Assembly (NCBI RefSeq): GCF_030056575.1
Contig: NZ_JASHHX010000001.1
Location: 372,001 to 436,000 of the forward strand
Origin: Rhodoblastus sp. 17X3
GTDB lineage: Bacteria; Pseudomonadota; Alphaproteobacteria; Rhizobiales; Beijerinckiaceae
DNA length: 64,000 nucleotides
Direction: 5' to 3'
The position numbers and the translations under genes are program-made. This document shows, piece by piece, positions 35,128 to 43,243 of the stretch; position 1 is the stretch's first letter; the number at the start of each line of letters is the position of its first letter. The notes beneath the pieces are model-generated. The model searched no databases. It was not told the origin of the DNA and was given only the letters and a program-made list of their open reading frames with translations.

Positions 35128-35647
35128 TTTTCGCTCCCGTAAGGTTCTTTTCGAGCGTCCGCGCGCGGCGGAGTTCGAGAATGCTCTCGCCCAGGCCGTT
35201 CTCATGCTGATAGGCGAGGGTGATGCGATCGCGTGCGGCGAGCCATTGCTCGACCGGCTGGCGCGCGGCGTTGGCGTCCGGGATCTCGACCTCGTCGAAG
35301 CCGCAGGCCAGCGCCTGCGGGAACTGGTCCGAGAACAACGGCCCGGAGGCGCGCAACACGCCGATAAAGCCGCGTTCGCGCAATTGCCGGGCGAGCGAAA
35401 AGCCGCGGCCGTCGGTGGCGCTGGGGAAGCGGATCGCGATCAGCGCGAGCTTGCCGAAATAAGGCTCCAGCTCCGCCGTCCGGACGTTGTTCTCGACCAG
35501 CACGCCGAGCGGCGCGCCGCCTTGCGCCGCAAGTTGGGCTTCGAGCGCGGCCAGGGGAACGAGCGGCGCCTTGCCGGCGATTTTCTTGCCGTTCTCCAGC
35601 TGGGCAAAGGAATCGTCCTTCCGGCCGTGGCGATCAAGCAACAGCAT
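35120..35647 (-). CDS. DUF934 protein of the sulfite reduction operon
   Basis: A 175-residue cytosolic protein. It matches DUF934 from the blocks VPLAALEAQL, GVLVENNVRTAELEPYFGKLALIAIRFPS, GRGFSLARQLRERGF and GVLRASGPLFSDQFPQALACGFDEVEI. Members sit next to cysI and cysH across Proteobacteria and have been proposed as accessory or electron-transfer helpers for sulfite reductase, without firm proof. Its start overlaps the cysI end by 14 bases and its stop overlaps cysH by 8, so it is embedded in one tightly packed translational unit. Confidence 0.92.
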   Translation of the reverse strand: MLLLDRHGRKDDSFAQLENGKKIAGKAPLVPLAALEAQLAAQGGAPLGVLVENNVRTAELEPYFGKLALIAIRFPSATDGRGFSLARQLRERGFIGVLRASGPLFSDQFPQALACGFDEVEIPDANAARQPVEQWLAARDRITLAYQHENGLGESILELRRARTLEKNLTGAKNV

Positions 35648-37304
35648 CGGCGATCTCCTTGAACGCCGCCTTGAACGGCGCGAGGCCGAGACGGCGATAG
35701 GCCTCGATGAAGCTCTCGCCCGGCTCGCGCCGCGCGAGATAGACCGCGACGACGCGGTCGACGGCTTCCGGGACCAGTTCGGCGGGCAGGCCGGGGCCAA
35801 GCAATTCGCCAAGCGCGTAATTCTCGCCCGGATCGCCGCCAATGGTGATCTGGTAGGATTCCGCGCCCTTCTTCTCCAGCCCCAGAATGCCGATATTGCC
35901 GACATGGTGATGGCCGCAGGCGTTGATGCAGCCGGAGATCTTGATGCTGAAATCGCCGATCTCCTTCTGCTTCGCGGGATCGGCGAAATGCTCCGCCAGA
36001 GCCTGCGCGACCGGGATCGAGCGGGCGGTGGCGAGCGCGCAATAATCGAGGCCGGGGCAGGCCAGAATATCGGTGAGGAGGCCGACATTCGGCGTGCCGA
36101 GGCCTTCCGCGCGCAGCACGGCGAAGATTTCGGGCACGTCGTCGAGACGCACATGCGGCAGGACGATGTTCTGCGCATGCGAGACGCGCGCCTCGTCGAA
36201 GGAATATTTCTCCGCGAGATCGGCGATGACGCGCATCTGATGCGAGGTCGCGTCGCCCGGCGCCTGGCCGACGGGCTTGAGCGAAATCGTCAGCGCCGTA
36301 TAGCCGCGCTGCTTGTGGCGGAAGAGATTGTGCTCGACGAAATGCGCCAGCTCTTCGTCGCTGGCCTGAGCCTGTTCCAGCTTGCGCGAGACGTCGGGCA
36401 GGCTTTCATAGGCGGGCGGCGCGAAAAAAGCGGCGATGCGCGCAAATTCCTGAGCATCGACGTCGGTGCGCCCGGAATCGATGGCGGCGAATTCCGCCTC
36501 GACCTTGGCGCGGATGGCGTCGATCCCGATCTCGTGGACGAGGATCTTGATGCGCGCCTTGTATTTGTTGTCGCGGCGGCCTTCGAGATTATAGACGCGC
36601 AGCACGGCTTCCAGATAGCTGAGCAGCTTCTCGCGCGGCAGGAACTCGCGCAGAATCCTGCCGACCATGGGCGTGCGGCCAAGGCCGCCGCCGACCAGAA
36701 TCTGATAGCCGACCTGCTGCGTCGTGGGGTCGCGCAAGATGCGCACGCCGACGTCGTGGGACTTCAGCACGGCGCGATCCTGCGCCGCGCCGGTCACGGC
36801 GATCTTGAACTTGCGGCCCAGCCATTCGAATTCGGGGTGCAGGCTCGACCATTGCCGCAGCAATTCGGCGACTGGGCGCGGGTCTTCGAGCTCGTCATGG
36901 GCGACGCCGGAGAAATGGTCCGCTGTGACATTGCGGATGCAATTGCCCGAGCTCTGGATGCAATGCATCTCGACATCGGCGAGCAGGCCGAGGATGGCCG
37001 GAACGTCCTTCAGTTTCGGCCAGTTGAACTGGAGATTCTGCCGCGTGGTGAAATGGCCGTAGCCGCGGTCGTAGACATCGGCGATATGGGCGAGCTGGCG
37101 CAACTGCCGCGCGTGCAGGGTGCCATAGGGAACGGCGATGCGCAGCATATAGGCGTGCAATTGCAGATAGAGCCCGTTCTTCAGGCGCAGCGGGCGGAAT
37201 TCCTCCTCGGTCAGCGCGCCGGCAACGCGGCGCTCGACCTGACTGGCGAATTGGGCCACGCGTTCGCGCACCAGGCGCTCGTCGAATTCGTCATAGCGAT
37301 ACAT
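35634..37304 (-). CDS. cysI: Assimilatory sulfite reductase hemoprotein (CysI-like, nitrite/sulfite reductase family)
   Basis: Reduces sulfite to sulfide with siroheme and a [4Fe-4S] cluster, 556 residues. The duplicated NiR/SiR architecture is visible, with ferredoxin-like half-domains. The siroheme-contact region reads YGHFTTRQNLQFNWPKL, and the cluster cysteines lie in LACPGLDYCALATARS and ISGCINACGHHHVGNIGI. In this operon type the protein usually takes electrons from ferredoxin or a separate reductase; no cysJ flavoprotein is nearby. Start at 37304 follows GAGGTTG. It lies 127 bases after DUF2849 and overlaps DUF934. Confidence 0.95.
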   Translation of the reverse strand: MYRYDEFDERLVRERVAQFASQVERRVAGALTEEEFRPLRLKNGLYLQLHAYMLRIAVPYGTLHARQLRQLAHIADVYDRGYGHFTTRQNLQFNWPKLKDVPAILGLLADVEMHCIQSSGNCIRNVTADHFSGVAHDELEDPRPVAELLRQWSSLHPEFEWLGRKFKIAVTGAAQDRAVLKSHDVGVRILRDPTTQQVGYQILVGGGLGRTPMVGRILREFLPREKLLSYLEAVLRVYNLEGRRDNKYKARIKILVHEIGIDAIRAKVEAEFAAIDSGRTDVDAQEFARIAAFFAPPAYESLPDVSRKLEQAQASDEELAHFVEHNLFRHKQRGYTALTISLKPVGQAPGDATSHQMRVIADLAEKYSFDEARVSHAQNIVLPHVRLDDVPEIFAVLRAEGLGTPNVGLLTDILACPGLDYCALATARSIPVAQALAEHFADPAKQKEIGDFSIKISGCINACGHHHVGNIGILGLEKKGAESYQITIGGDPGENYALGELLGPGLPAELVPEAVDRVVAVYLARREPGESFIEAYRRLGLAPFKAAFKEIADAVA

Positions 37305-37431
37305 CGGTCAACCTCGCCGCCCTGGGCGTTTGAATTGTCGCTTGGGCCGCGACGCGTCGCGGCCCTCATCCTTCGCCATTTTCGCCTCTGCGCCGCGAAG
37401 TCTCGCCTTTCGGATCGGGCGAGGCGGGGCG

Positions 37432-37755
37432 TCAGTAATTGAAATCCGCCTGCTTGCCGAGATCGCGCCGCACGCTCGGGCCGAGCATGCGCAGAACCTC
37501 GCGGTAATGGCGGGGTAGCGGAAGGCCGCCGTCGCCGACCTGCACATCGACCAGATAGGGATCGACGACCCTGGATTGGCGCAATTCCGTCGCGCCGAAA
37601 GCCTCGAGAGCCTGCGCGGCGCCTTCGTCGCTGGCGACCAGGGCCTGACGGGGGTCGCGCGTCCAGCCGCCGGCGACGGCGTAAACCACGTCGCCTTCCA
37701 GCAGATCGTTGGCGACAAGGATCACCGGCAGGGGAGGTCGCTTCACGGCGGCCAT
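37432..37755 (-). CDS. DUF2849 protein, first gene of the sulfur operon
   Basis: A 107-residue protein with DUF2849 features: VILVANDLLEGDVVYAVAGGWT, ASDEGAAQALEAFG, VVDPYLVDVQVGDGGLPLPRHYREVLRMLGPSVRRDLG. It is almost always found between siroheme synthase cysG and cysI in Alphaproteobacteria; here cysG is missing upstream and DUF2849 leads the operon. Function unknown, probably linked to sulfite reductase. The start has a GAGGAAG site. A sigma-70-like promoter lies 59-87 bases upstream. Confidence 0.9.
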   Translation of the reverse strand: MAAVKRPPLPVILVANDLLEGDVVYAVAGGWTRDPRQALVASDEGAAQALEAFGATELRQSRVVDPYLVDVQVGDGGLPLPRHYREVLRMLGPSVRRDLGKQADFNY

Positions 37756-38045
37756 TTGTCTTCCTCATTTTGCTTCGGACGCGCGAAAAAATTGCTTTCA
37801 CGCTGCTTGGGAGAGAATAATTCGGAGCGAATGACGTTTCAATGAGGAGAAAAAGAAAAAAATATCGAATTTTGTCAGTTTTGGAGATGAAAATATCTGT
37901 TTCAGTAGATTCATAGGTTCAAAAAGGAAAAAATTTACTGCTCTTGCCTGAAACCGCAGCCGCGGTCCGAGTCCCGCGCATTTCGCCATTCAGGCGCGGG
38001 CCGAGCCATGGTAGGAGGATTGCCGAGAAGAAAGGCGGGAGCTCC
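37756..38045. promoter_or_regulatory. Divergent AT-rich control region between the cys and hpn operons
   Basis: These 290 bases carry no credible gene. About 37835-37945 consists largely of A- and T-runs (for example GAAAAAGAAAAAAATATCG), unlike anything else in the window. It would hold promoters for both operons; only the minus-strand candidate at 37814-37842 is clear. No CysB-type or other known operator was identified. Confidence 0.6.
37814..37842 (-). promoter_or_regulatory. Candidate sigma-70-type promoter of the sulfur operon
   Basis: On the minus strand TTGAAA (37842-37837) and TATTCT (37819-37814) are separated by exactly 17 bases, close to the consensus spacing. It lies about 60 bases ahead of the DUF2849 start. 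The surrounding 37790-37930 section is clearly AT-rich for this genome and separates the sulfur operon from the divergent hopanoid operon. Confidence 0.6.
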
Positions 38046-39047
38046 ATGCGTTCGAGTGGAAAAACTCTGGTCACCGGCGCCACAGGCTTTGTCGGCGCGG
38101 CGGTCGCCCGCGCGCTGATCGCGCGCGGCGAGCGCGTCGTCCTGCTGGCGCGCAAGGATTCGCCGCGCGGCAATGTCGAGGGACTCGACGCCGAAGTGGT
38201 CATCGGCGATCTGCGCGACGCCGTCTCGCTGCGGCCGGCCCTGCAGGGCGTCGACAAGCTCTATCACGTCGCCGCCGATTATCGGATCTGGGCGCCAGAC
38301 CCCAGGGAAATCATCGAGGCCAATCGCGTCGGCGCCGGCAATGTCATGTCGGAGGCCTTGCGCGCCGGCGTGAGCCGCATCGTCTATTGCTCGTCGGTGG
38401 CGACGCTCAAGCTGAACCTCGAGGGTCGCCCGGTCGACGAAACCTCTCCCGCCGCGCCGGAACAGGCGATCGGGGCCTACAAGAAGAGCAAGACCGTTGC
38501 CGAGCGGCTGGTCGAGAAACTGATCGCGGAGCAGGGCCTGCCCGCCGTCATCGTCAATCCCTCGACGCCGATCGGCCCGCGCGACATCAAGCCGACGCCG
38601 ACGGGCCGCATCATCGTCGAGGCCGCCAGCGGCAAGATGCCGGGCTATATCGATACAGGCCTCAATCTCGTCCATGTGGACGATGTCGCCGCCGGCCATC
38701 TCGCCGCGATGGACAGGGGCCGCATCGGCGAGCGTTATATTCTCGGCGGGCAGGACGCGCCGCTGGGCCAGATGCTCGGCGAGATCGCCGCTCTGGTGGG
38801 GCGCCAGCCGCCCCGGCTGAAAGTGCCGCGCCGGCCCCTGTTCCCGCTGGCTTACGCCGCCGAGGCCATGGCGCAGATCACGCGAAAAGAGCCCTTCATC
38901 ACCGCCGACGCCTTGCGGATGGCGAAATATCGCATGTATTTTTCTTCCGCCAAGGCGGAGCGCGAACTCGGCTATCGGGCGCGGCCCTATGCGCAGGCTC
39001 TGGCCGACGCGGTGGAATGGTTCCGCGAAAAGGGCATGATCGCGTGA
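38046..39047 (+). CDS. hpnA: Hopanoid-associated sugar epimerase HpnA
   Basis: Extended short-chain dehydrogenase/epimerase of 333 residues. Rossmann motif TGATGFVGAAVARAL near residue 10, LYHVAADYRIW, SSVATL (catalytic region), and the catalytic YxxxK as Y-K-K-S-K in GAYKKSKTVAERL, where the tyrosine is followed by only two residues before the second lysine pair. HpnA is the first gene of classical hpn clusters; its substrate is unproven. The start at 38046 has a GGGAG site; homology begins there rather than at the upstream frame start. The stop overlaps hpnB (GTGA). Confidence 0.92.
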   Translation: MRSSGKTLVTGATGFVGAAVARALIARGERVVLLARKDSPRGNVEGLDAEVVIGDLRDAVSLRPALQGVDKLYHVAADYRIWAPDPREIIEANRVGAGNVMSEALRAGVSRIVYCSSVATLKLNLEGRPVDETSPAAPEQAIGAYKKSKTVAERLVEKLIAEQGLPAVIVNPSTPIGPRDIKPTPTGRIIVEAASGKMPGYIDTGLNLVHVDDVAAGHLAAMDRGRIGERYILGGQDAPLGQMLGEIAALVGRQPPRLKVPRRPLFPLAYAAEAMAQITRKEPFITADALRMAKYRMYFSSAKAERELGYRARPYAQALADAVEWFREKGMIA

Positions 39048-40252
39048 GCGTCTCTGACGTTCAGATCTGGCTCGGCCTGTTGGTTTTGACGATCTGGCTG
39101 GTTCTGGTCTTTGCGCGCGGAAATTTCTGGCGCTGCCTCGATCGTGACGATCTCGACGATCCGCCGGCGCCCGGCCAATGGCCCGGCGTGGTCGCCGTCG
39201 TCCCGGCGCGCGACGAGGCTTCGGTCATCGCGGCAAGCCTCGGATCGCTGCTGGCGCAGAATTATCCGGGCGAATTTCACATCGTTCTGGTGGACGACCA
39301 GAGCGCCGACGGCACGGCCCGAATTGCGCGCGAATGCGCCGCCGGCGCCGGGCGTGCGGAACGGCTTGCCATCGTCTCTGGCGCGCCGCTGCCGCAGGGC
39401 TGGACCGGAAAAGTCTGGGCCATGGCGCAAGGCGTTCGACAGGCGCGCGAATCCTTCGTGCCGCGCTACATCCTGTTCACCGACGCCGATATCGCGCATC
39501 GCCCGGACAATCTGCGCGTGGTGGTCGCGCGGGCGGAGGCCGGCGGTTATGCGATGGTGTCCCTGATGGCGACGTGGCGCTGCCAGAGCGCCGCCGAGAA
39601 ATGGATGATCCCGGCCTTCACCTATTTTTTTCAGATGCTCTACCCCTTCCGCTGGGTCTCGGACGCGCGGAAAAAGGACGCTGGCGCCGCCGGCAATTGC
39701 ATGCTGGCCCGGGCCGATCTGCTCGAAAAGGCTGGCGGAATCGAGTCCATCGCCAACGCCCTGATCGACGATTGCGCGCTTGGCGCCCGGATGAAAAGCG
39801 TCGGGCCGATCTGGCTTGGCCTGTCGCAGCGGCTGCGATCGCTGCGGCCCTATCCGCGCTTTGCCGATATCCGCAAGATGGTTTCCCGTTCGGCTTATGC
39901 GCAATTGCGCTTCTCGCCGCTCTGGCTTGCTGGCGCGGTTCTGGGCCTCGCGCTCACTTTTTTCGCGCCTGTCGCGCTCGCCGTTTCCGCGCCGGGCGCC
40001 GCGGGCCTGTGCGGGATTGCGGCTTTTGTGCTGATGAGCGTGAGTTTCGCGCCGATCCAGCGTTTTTACGGTCTGCCGCGCTGGCGCGCGCTGACTTTGC
40101 CGCTTATCGCCGCGCTTTATATGGTCTATACGCTCGATTCAGCCCTGCAATATTGGCGCGGGCGCGGCGGCATGTGGAAAGGCCGCGCGCAGGCGCATGT
40201 AGTGCATCCAGCGCGCGAGGCGCGGAATACCATCGAGACGGAGACGTCATGA
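39044..40252 (+). CDS. hpnB: Hopanoid glycosyltransferase HpnB
   Basis: Membrane-anchored GT2 glycosyltransferase of 402 residues. An N-terminal helix (IWLGLLVLTIWLVLVFA) precedes the catalytic domain with VVAVVPARDEASVIAASLGS, FHIVLVDDQSADGTA, the DxD motif FTDADIAHRPDN and DDCALGARMKSVG. Three C-terminal hydrophobic segments follow. The start is GTG at 39044, overlapping the hpnA stop; no ATG precedes the helix. Member of the hpnABCDE run, probably working on hopanoid side chains or linked sugars, though its exact reaction is not established. Confidence 0.92.
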   Translation: MSVSDVQIWLGLLVLTIWLVLVFARGNFWRCLDRDDLDDPPAPGQWPGVVAVVPARDEASVIAASLGSLLAQNYPGEFHIVLVDDQSADGTARIARECAAGAGRAERLAIVSGAPLPQGWTGKVWAMAQGVRQARESFVPRYILFTDADIAHRPDNLRVVVARAEAGGYAMVSLMATWRCQSAAEKWMIPAFTYFFQMLYPFRWVSDARKKDAGAAGNCMLARADLLEKAGGIESIANALIDDCALGARMKSVGPIWLGLSQRLRSLRPYPRFADIRKMVSRSAYAQLRFSPLWLAGAVLGLALTFFAPVALAVSAPGAAGLCGIAAFVLMSVSFAPIQRFYGLPRWRALTLPLIAALYMVYTLDSALQYWRGRGGMWKGRAQAHVVHPAREARNTIETETS

Positions 40253-41136
40253 GCGCCGCCGACAGCGCCGCCAAATCCGCGCCGGTCACGGCGGAAAGCC
40301 TGCGTTCGGGCAAAAGCGGCGGCGACGAAAATTTCCCCGTCGCCTCGCTGCTGATCGCCGCGCCTTTACGTCCGGTCATCCTCGCCTTTTACGATTTCGT
40401 GCGTGCGGGCGACGACGTCGCCGACCATCCGACCTTGCCTCCCGAAACCAAGCGCGCGCTGCTCGACCAGCTTGACCGGAGTCTGATCGGCGAAAGCGAC
40501 GCGGAGCCCTTGGGCGTAATGTTGCGCGGAAGGCTCGCGGAACGCGGCCTGACCGACCGTCACGCCCGCGATCTGCTCGACGCCTTCCGCCGCGACATTG
40601 ACAAGAACCGCTATGAGAGTTGGGACGAGCTGATCGATTATTGCCGTCTGTCGGCCATGCCTGTCGGGCGCTTCCTGCTCGACGTCCATGGCGAAAGCCG
40701 CGACCTCTGGCCCGCCTCCGACGCTGTCTGCGCCGCCTTGCAGATCAATAATCATCTGCAGGACTGCGCCAAGGACTACCGCGCCATCGACCGCGTCTAT
40801 GTCCCGCGCGACGCGCTGGCGGCGGCGGGGGCGCGGGTCGAGGATCTTGCAGCCGAAAAGGCGACGCCCGCCCTGCGCAAGTGCCTCCGCGATCTTGCGA
40901 TCAGGAACCGCGCGCTGCTTGCTGAGGGCGGCCGGCTGCCGCGCGAGATCAAGGATTTCCGCCTGAGCATGGAGATCGCCGTGGTCGTGCGCCACGCCTT
41001 CGAAATCGCCGATCTGCTGATCGCGCGCGATCCGCTGAGCGAAAATGTGAAGCTGGGCAAGGGCCAGATGCTGGCCGGCTCTCTCATCGCGGCGGCGATC
41101 GAGGCTTTTTCCCATCTTGCGGGGCGGAGGGCCTGA
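40249..41136 (+). CDS. hpnC: Squalene biosynthesis protein HpnC
   Basis: Trans-isoprenyl synthase-like enzyme of 295 residues. In the three-step bacterial route HpnC converts presqualene diphosphate to hydroxysqualene. Two aspartate-rich blocks are visible: DDVAD at 55-59 (FVRAGDDVADHP) and NHLQDCAKD at 168-176. ENFPVASLLIAAPLR near the N terminus is typical of HpnC. The start overlaps the hpnB stop (ATGA) and its stop shares one base with the hpnD start. Confidence 0.94.
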   Translation: MSAADSAAKSAPVTAESLRSGKSGGDENFPVASLLIAAPLRPVILAFYDFVRAGDDVADHPTLPPETKRALLDQLDRSLIGESDAEPLGVMLRGRLAERGLTDRHARDLLDAFRRDIDKNRYESWDELIDYCRLSAMPVGRFLLDVHGESRDLWPASDAVCAALQINNHLQDCAKDYRAIDRVYVPRDALAAAGARVEDLAAEKATPALRKCLRDLAIRNRALLAEGGRLPREIKDFRLSMEIAVVVRHAFEIADLLIARDPLSENVKLGKGQMLAGSLIAAAIEAFSHLAGRRA

Positions 41137-41975
41137 TGACCGCTGTGATCGACGAGGCGGCGAACGACGCGCGGCAGCGCGCGCGCAAAAGTTCGTTCTA
41201 CCGGGCCATGGCGATCCTGCCGCGCGAAAAGCGCGACGCCATGTTCGAGATCTATTCCTTCTGCCGCGCGGTGGACGACATCGCGGACGAGGGCGGCGAC
41301 AAACCGACCAAAAAGGCAGGCCTTGAATCGTGGCGTCGCGCCATTGACGCGCTTTACGACGGCGGCCACGCCGGCCTCGCCGAGGGGCTGGTCACGCCTT
41401 TGCGCGCGTTCAGTTTCGCGCGCGAGGATTTCCTCGCCGTGATCGACGGCATGGAAATGGACGTCGACTCCGACATTGTCGCGCCGGACGCCGCGACGCT
41501 CGATCTCTATTGCGACCGTGTGGCGAGCGCGGTGGGGCGGCTTTCGGTGCGGGTGTTCGGCCTGCCAGAGGGCGAGGGAATAGCGCTCGCCCATCATCTC
41601 GGCCGCGCCCTTCAGCTCACCAATATTCTGCGTGACATCGACGAGGACGCCGCGATCGGGCGCCTGTATTTGCCGCGCGAAAATCTTGCCGCCGCCGGGA
41701 TCACGGATCCGACCCCTGAAAAAGTCGCGGCGATGGACGATCTCGACGCCGTCTGCCTGCCGTTGCTGCAACAGGCGAAACAGCATTTCGAGAAGGCCGA
41801 CGCGATCATGGCCGCGCAGCCGCGTGAAATGATCCGCGCGCCGAAAATCATGAGCCTCGCTTATGGCGCGATCTGGCGGAAGCTGGCGGCGCGGGGGTTC
41901 GCGAGGCCGCGCAATCCGATCAAGACGCCGAAACTGGCGCTGGCGGTCGCGATCCTCCGTTATGGGTTTTTCTGA
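41136..41975 (+). CDS. hpnD: Presqualene diphosphate synthase HpnD
   Basis: Condenses two farnesyl diphosphates into presqualene diphosphate, 279 residues. Squalene/phytoene synthase motifs: SSFYRAMAILPREKRDAM, first aspartate motif DDIAD at 47-51 (FCRAVDDIADEGGD), second motif in LTNILRDIDEDAAIGRLYLP. MRFAR-type C-terminal blocks end in LAVAILRYGFF. The start shares a base with the hpnC stop (TGATG), so the two are translationally coupled; hpnE follows after two bases. Confidence 0.95.
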   Translation: MTAVIDEAANDARQRARKSSFYRAMAILPREKRDAMFEIYSFCRAVDDIADEGGDKPTKKAGLESWRRAIDALYDGGHAGLAEGLVTPLRAFSFAREDFLAVIDGMEMDVDSDIVAPDAATLDLYCDRVASAVGRLSVRVFGLPEGEGIALAHHLGRALQLTNILRDIDEDAAIGRLYLPRENLAAAGITDPTPEKVAAMDDLDAVCLPLLQQAKQHFEKADAIMAAQPREMIRAPKIMSLAYGAIWRKLAARGFARPRNPIKTPKLALAVAILRYGFF

Positions 41976-41977
41976 TC

Positions 41978-43243
41978 ATGGCGCGGGTTCACATCATCGG
42001 GGCGGGCCTCGCCGGCCTTTCGGCGGCAGTTGAACTCGTCGCCGGCGCGGAAATTTCGCTTTACGAGGCCGCGCCGCAGGCGGGCGGGCGCTGCCGCTCC
42101 TATTTCGATTCCAGCCTGAACATGACCATCGACAACGGCAATCACCTGTTGCTGTCGGGCAATGCGTCAGCTCTGGCCTATGCGAAAAAGATCGGCGGCG
42201 CGGCCAAGCTCGCCGGGCCGGACGAAGCGACGTTCGATTTCTGCGACCTCGCGCGCAACCAGCGCTGGACGCTGCGGCCCAACGCCGGAAAATTGCCGTG
42301 GTGGATTCTCGTGCCCGACCGCCGCGTGCCGAATACGGCGGGCCTGGATTATCTCGCTCTGGTCAAGCTGCTGTTCGCCAAGCCGGACCAGCTTCTGCGC
42401 CCCGTGCTGGGAACGGGCGAGATCGCCCGGAATCTTTGGGATCCACTCTTCATCTCGGCGCTCAATACCGATCCCGCCGAGGCCTCGGCGGCGCTGGCAG
42501 GGGCCATCGTGCGCGAGACTTTCGCCGAAGGCGGCGACGCCTGCCGGCCTTTGGTGGCGGTTGAGGGCCTGTCCGCCGCCTTCATCGACCCGGCGCTTGA
42601 TTTTTTGCGCGCGCGTGGCGCCGACATTCGCTTCGGCGCCAAATTGCGCGCGATCACATTCGAGGGCGACCGGGCGACGGCGCTCGATTTCGGCGAGGAC
42701 GTCGTGACGCTGGCGCCGGGAGACAGGATCGTGCTCGCGGCGACGGCGCCTGTCGCGGCGGGATTGCTGCCCGGCCTGAAGGCGCCGACCGAATTCCGCG
42801 CCATCGTCAACGCCCATTTCGCTTATCCGGCGCCGAAGGGCCTGCCGCTGCTGACCGGGGTGATCGGCGGGGCGAGCGAATGGCTGTTCGGTTTTTCCGA
42901 CCGCCTGTCGGTGACCATCAGCGCCGCCGAACGGTTTCTGGCGACGCCGCGCGAGGAATTGGCCGAGACGATCTGGGCCGAGGTCCAGGCCGTGGCGGGC
43001 TTTTCGGCGTCCTTGCCGGCCTGGCAGATCATCAAGGAAAAGCGCGCCACTTTCGCCGCCACGCCGCAACAGGACGCGCTCCGTCCCGGCGCCGGGACGC
43101 AATGGCGCAATCTCGCGCTCGCCGGCGACTGGACCCAGACCGGCCTGCCCGCGACCATCGAGGGGGCGATCCGCTCGGGCGTTGCGGCGGCGCGCCTATG
43201 CGTCGATCGGTCGTTTTCTACCTCGTCAGCGCCTGGTCAATGA
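41978..43243 (+). CDS. hpnE: Hydroxysqualene dehydroxylase HpnE
   Basis: FAD-dependent amine-oxidase-like enzyme of 421 residues that reduces hydroxysqualene to squalene, completing the HpnCDE route. The N-terminal dinucleotide site is HIIGAGLAGLSAAVELV, followed by YEAAPQAGGRCRSYFD; the C-terminal FAD block is LALAGDWTQTGLPATIEGAIRSGVAAARLC. The last 12 or so residues (SFSTSSAPGQ end) run past the normal conserved end and overlap the convergent gene at 43218 by 26 bases. This suggests that the original 3' end was altered when that gene arrived. Confidence 0.94.
   Translation: MARVHIIGAGLAGLSAAVELVAGAEISLYEAAPQAGGRCRSYFDSSLNMTIDNGNHLLLSGNASALAYAKKIGGAAKLAGPDEATFDFCDLARNQRWTLRPNAGKLPWWILVPDRRVPNTAGLDYLALVKLLFAKPDQLLRPVLGTGEIARNLWDPLFISALNTDPAEASAALAGAIVRETFAEGGDACRPLVAVEGLSAAFIDPALDFLRARGADIRFGAKLRAITFEGDRATALDFGEDVVTLAPGDRIVLAATAPVAAGLLPGLKAPTEFRAIVNAHFAYPAPKGLPLLTGVIGGASEWLFGFSDRLSVTISAAERFLATPREELAETIWAEVQAVAGFSASLPAWQIIKEKRATFAATPQQDALRPGAGTQWRNLALAGDWTQTGLPATIEGAIRSGVAAARLCVDRSFSTSSAPGQ

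Noticed and set aside
37798-37989. A small minus-strand frame in the AT-rich region before hpnA
   Set aside because: It is Phe/Lys-rich because of the A/T runs, lacks a ribosome-binding site and overlaps the likely promoter region.
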